This document shows positions 62,801-64,000 of a stretch of DNA of 64,000 nt, piece by piece. The stretch lies in NCBI GenBank assembly GCA_037976565.1, contig CP137669.1:36296912-36360911 (forward strand), in the 5' to 3' direction. The notes below the pieces were generated by a model, which did not search any database, was not told where the DNA came from, and worked only from the letters and a program-made list of their open reading frames with translations. Position 1 is the first letter of the stretch, and each line of letters starts with the position of its first letter. The translations under genes and the position numbers were made by a program. Origin of the DNA: Mesocentrotus franciscanus. Its lineage: Eukaryota; Echinodermata; Echinoidea; Camarodonta; Strongylocentrotidae.

Positions 62801-63260
62801 TTTAAAGCATTAATTTTTTTATTTGATTTTCGCTTCATAAATCTACATTTGCTGCAAACTTTTGGGTGCAAATGATAGATGTGTTAAGCAATCACTTTTC
62901 TAGTTGATTCACAAAAATACATAAATTTAAAAAATGACAAAAACCAAATATGAATGTATTTGTGACAATAGGAACAGAAGCAAAGGGTATCTATAAGGGC
63001 TTCTATGCAAATTAAAAATGGTTAAGCAACTTTGTGTTTTTTCATTTCATAATACTCAATGAAAGTGCAAAAATAAAGTACTTGCTGTATACAGAACTAT
63101 AGTTTTGATGGAAGTGTACTGCGTAAAGCTGTATGAGGTGATATAAGACATATTTTGAGCAATAAAGGTGTCATGATTAAAAAGAAAAAATGAGAATAAA
63201 GTAGTAAAAAATATTACCTGCTTGGGTACATCTACCATGCCAGATTCTTCATCAATGGAT
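45943..63260 (-). CDS. calpain, 3' part: linker and penta-EF-hand domain
   Basis: Calpains are cytosolic calcium-activated cysteine proteases. Twelve minus-strand exons were read: 63260-63218, 62136-62086, 61613-61530, 61137-60982, 56873-56805, 55230-55173, 50460-50402, 49542-49474, 49164-49086, 48390-48274, 47574-47534, 45969-45943, all GT-AG and phase-consistent. They encode a linker rich in Ala, Pro, Ser and Tyr, followed by a full penta-EF-hand domain ending LAMNLYS and a TAG at 45943-45945. Diagnostic calpain sequence is GGFSLESCKSMVALTD joined to EDRSGKLGFEEFRELW. The protease core and the C2-like domain would lie beyond 64000. A stand-alone PEF protein is less likely because the exons continue upstream in phase and the EF-hand sequence is calpain-like. 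Confidence 0.88.
46224..46621. mobile_element. TTAA-flanked MITE, about 400 bp
   Basis: TTAA lies at 46220-46223 and 46622-46625. The ends are aggtaaagaccagttttgg and ccagaactggtctttatct, which are inverted. It lies in the last calpain intron. Confidence 0.7.
46725..47002. mobile_element. hairpin MITE, GTTTCACAAAGACTAAG family, copy 1
   Basis: Inverted arms of about 60 bp: tgtttcacaaagactaagat at the left and atcttagtctttgtgaaac at the right, each followed inward by the ttaagttggacttaacta type motif. Copy 2 is at 55472-55750. Confidence 0.85.
47232..47460. mobile_element. MITE, about 230 bp, near-TTAA flanks
   Basis: Left TTAA (47228-47231) then aggcagggtatt. Right aataccctgcct then TTAT. 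The inverted ends are at least 12 bp. Last calpain intron. Confidence 0.65.
48447..48560. repeat. (ATC/CAT)n trinucleotide repeat
   Basis: Interrupted catcatcac and cgtcgtcgccgt triplets in the calpain intron between the EF4 and EF3 exons. The Ile/Val/Met-rich frames across it are artefacts. Confidence 0.85.
50059..50195. mobile_element. hairpin MITE, GGGCCCTGTTTCATAAAAC family, copy 2
   Basis: Ends gggcccctgtttcataaaac and gttttatgaaacagggcc, with inner arms ttgttatcaataaca and tgttattgataacaa. The interior has agccaatcaaatgccatgat, also found in the other copies. Confidence 0.85.
50461..55172 (-). other. large calpain intron, no further exon recognised
   Basis: 4.7 kb of AT-rich sequence between the EF1 and EF2 exons. 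A possible exon-like stretch before a GTAATT donor at about 51365 is not needed for frame or domain continuity. Near 53988-54008 there is a short cttaccgt triplicate. Confidence 0.5.
55472..55750. mobile_element. hairpin MITE, GTTTCACAAAGACTAAG family, copy 2
   Basis: Close match over its full length to 46725-47002, including the interior ataatattttttccttcaat. It has the same inverted arms and sits in the calpain intron upstream of the EF1 exon. Confidence 0.85.
55875..56023. mobile_element. hairpin MITE, GGGCCCTGTTTCATAAAAC family, copy 3
   Basis: Ends gggccctgtttcataaaact and aagttttatgaaacgggccc. The interior has gattggctgagagcaaattt, the reverse complement of the segment in copies 1 and 2, so it is inserted in the opposite orientation. 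Confidence 0.85.
56874..60981 (-). other. large calpain intron
   Basis: 4.1 kb between the last linker exon and the first EF-hand exon. It contains the TA-flanked MITE at 59375-59545. No coding exon recognised. Confidence 0.5.
59375..59545. mobile_element. TA-flanked MITE (pogo/Tc1-like ends), 171 bp
   Basis: TA then cagtcaaacctg at the left, caggtttgactg then TA at the right. Inside, ctgtctacaaagaccac occurs three times. The TA target and CAGT terminus suggest a Tc1/pogo relative. Confidence 0.75.
60982..63260 (-). CDS. calpain linker exons (Tyr/Pro/Ser-rich, phase 0)
   Basis: Four exons precede the EF-hand part. 63260-63218 encodes SIDEESGMVDVPKQ. 62136-62086 encodes NVKAAQDAYSAASAPGQ. 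61613-61530 encodes ASYDTYAAPPISAKSSRDTF and eight more residues. 61137-60982 encodes 52 residues with GYAHSPTGYIHSP repeats. The last three are 51, 84 and 156 nt, and each starts and ends in phase 0, so any could be skipped without shifting frame. Splice sites are good except the 62136 acceptor (caag). The composition recalls the Gly/Pro/Tyr-rich N-termini of other PEF proteins. Confidence 0.7.
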
Positions 63261-64000
63261 CTATAAAAAAAAGAAGAAAAAAGAAGTTAAAAACATCATG
63301 GTCCTGTTTCGTCTGGCATTTTGTGGCTTGTATACTTGTAAGTGCATACGTAATGTGGTTTGACAGTTTAAAATCATCTGACTTTTATGGCTCCATTTGA
63401 TTTTTACAAATCTGAGAAAGAAAAAGAATCTCACTCTGTGTCTCATGTTACGGTGGTTACAGAGAAAAGCACTCTGTCCCTCAAATAGGGTGTTGAATGG
63501 AGGTCCCATGTGTTAGAGAGACCCCCATGTCCATTTAGAACCCATTGCATTATTCAGGTGGAAGCCCCAGAGTAGTGGTCCAATTAACTGCCCATCTGAG
63601 TTGGTTATATCGAGAGGAAAGACCCAAGGTTTACAGTGATTAAGTCTGCTTGGCCCTCCTTAGGCACAGCTGACACCAACTACTAATACTGATTGATACC
63701 ATATGTAAAAATCTTGCAATTTGTACTATGCATTTATAATTTTCGAGTGTAATGGGATTTTTAATGCAGTGCCCCCTGCAAGAACATTACGTCATTTTTT
63801 TAGGGGGCTACGTTGTTGAACTAATAAGAAATCAAATCATATCAAATCAAATCAGGAAAAGATCAATTTGATTGAAGTGCCTATGTGCTTGGTACGACTC
63901 ATCTGCCTAATTTGTGACTCTGAACACAAAAGATTTTTTTTAACGCGCTTCACACATACTGGTAAGCATATCCATAACTCTATGGAGTATGAACTTATCT
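63261..64000 (-). other. calpain intron running off the window
   Basis: No exon recognised in the last 740 bases. The exon at 63260 starts with one base that completes a codon from an exon beyond the window. Confidence 0.5.

Overview
This is eukaryotic, almost certainly metazoan, DNA. It is AT-rich, has small GT-AG-bounded exons in long introns, and carries many short inverted-repeat transposons and microsatellites. A receptor tyrosine phosphatase with tandem catalytic domains, a classical penta-EF-hand calpain, a G2E3-like HECT protein and a kinase with an H-N-D catalytic loop together suggest a marine deuterostome. An echinoderm, probably a sea urchin, is my best inference. No species was identified and no search was run.

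Layout. (1) Positions 859-20841, plus strand: the intracellular half of a receptor-type protein tyrosine phosphatase, in 16 exons covering the juxtamembrane segment, D1, D2 and a C-terminal tail. The ectodomain and membrane exons lie left of the window. D1 keeps its active-site Cys/Arg but has Glu in place of the WPD aspartate. D2 has lost the acid and carries an apparent 1-base deletion. (2) 20842-31021: 3' UTR and a transposon-rich intergenic stretch. (3) 31022-32891, minus strand: a degraded HECT gene with a likely non-coding first exon near 36007-36130. (4) 37506-39754, minus strand: a complete 407-residue protein kinase gene in four coding exons, with a 5' UTR exon and a promoter-like region near 40238-40520. 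(5) 41411-43508: a 2.1-kb polypyrimidine minisatellite. (6) 45943 to beyond 64000, minus strand: the 3' part of a calpain gene, with Tyr/Pro/Ser-rich linker exons followed by the whole penta-EF-hand domain and the stop codon. The catalytic exons lie right of the window.

The genes are ordinary nuclear genes, not an operon or a cassette, and nothing shows that they act in one pathway. The least ordinary content is in three places: the altered catalytic residues, frameshift and YxN tail of the phosphatase; the phase-0 linker exons of the calpain; and about 16 inverted-repeat transposons, five of them flanked by TTAA or near-TTAA. I did not find a convincing new multi-gene system. All exon boundaries were read by eye from splice signals, reading phase and family motifs, and no transcript evidence was available. 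Exons inside introns that I could not recognise may be missing.
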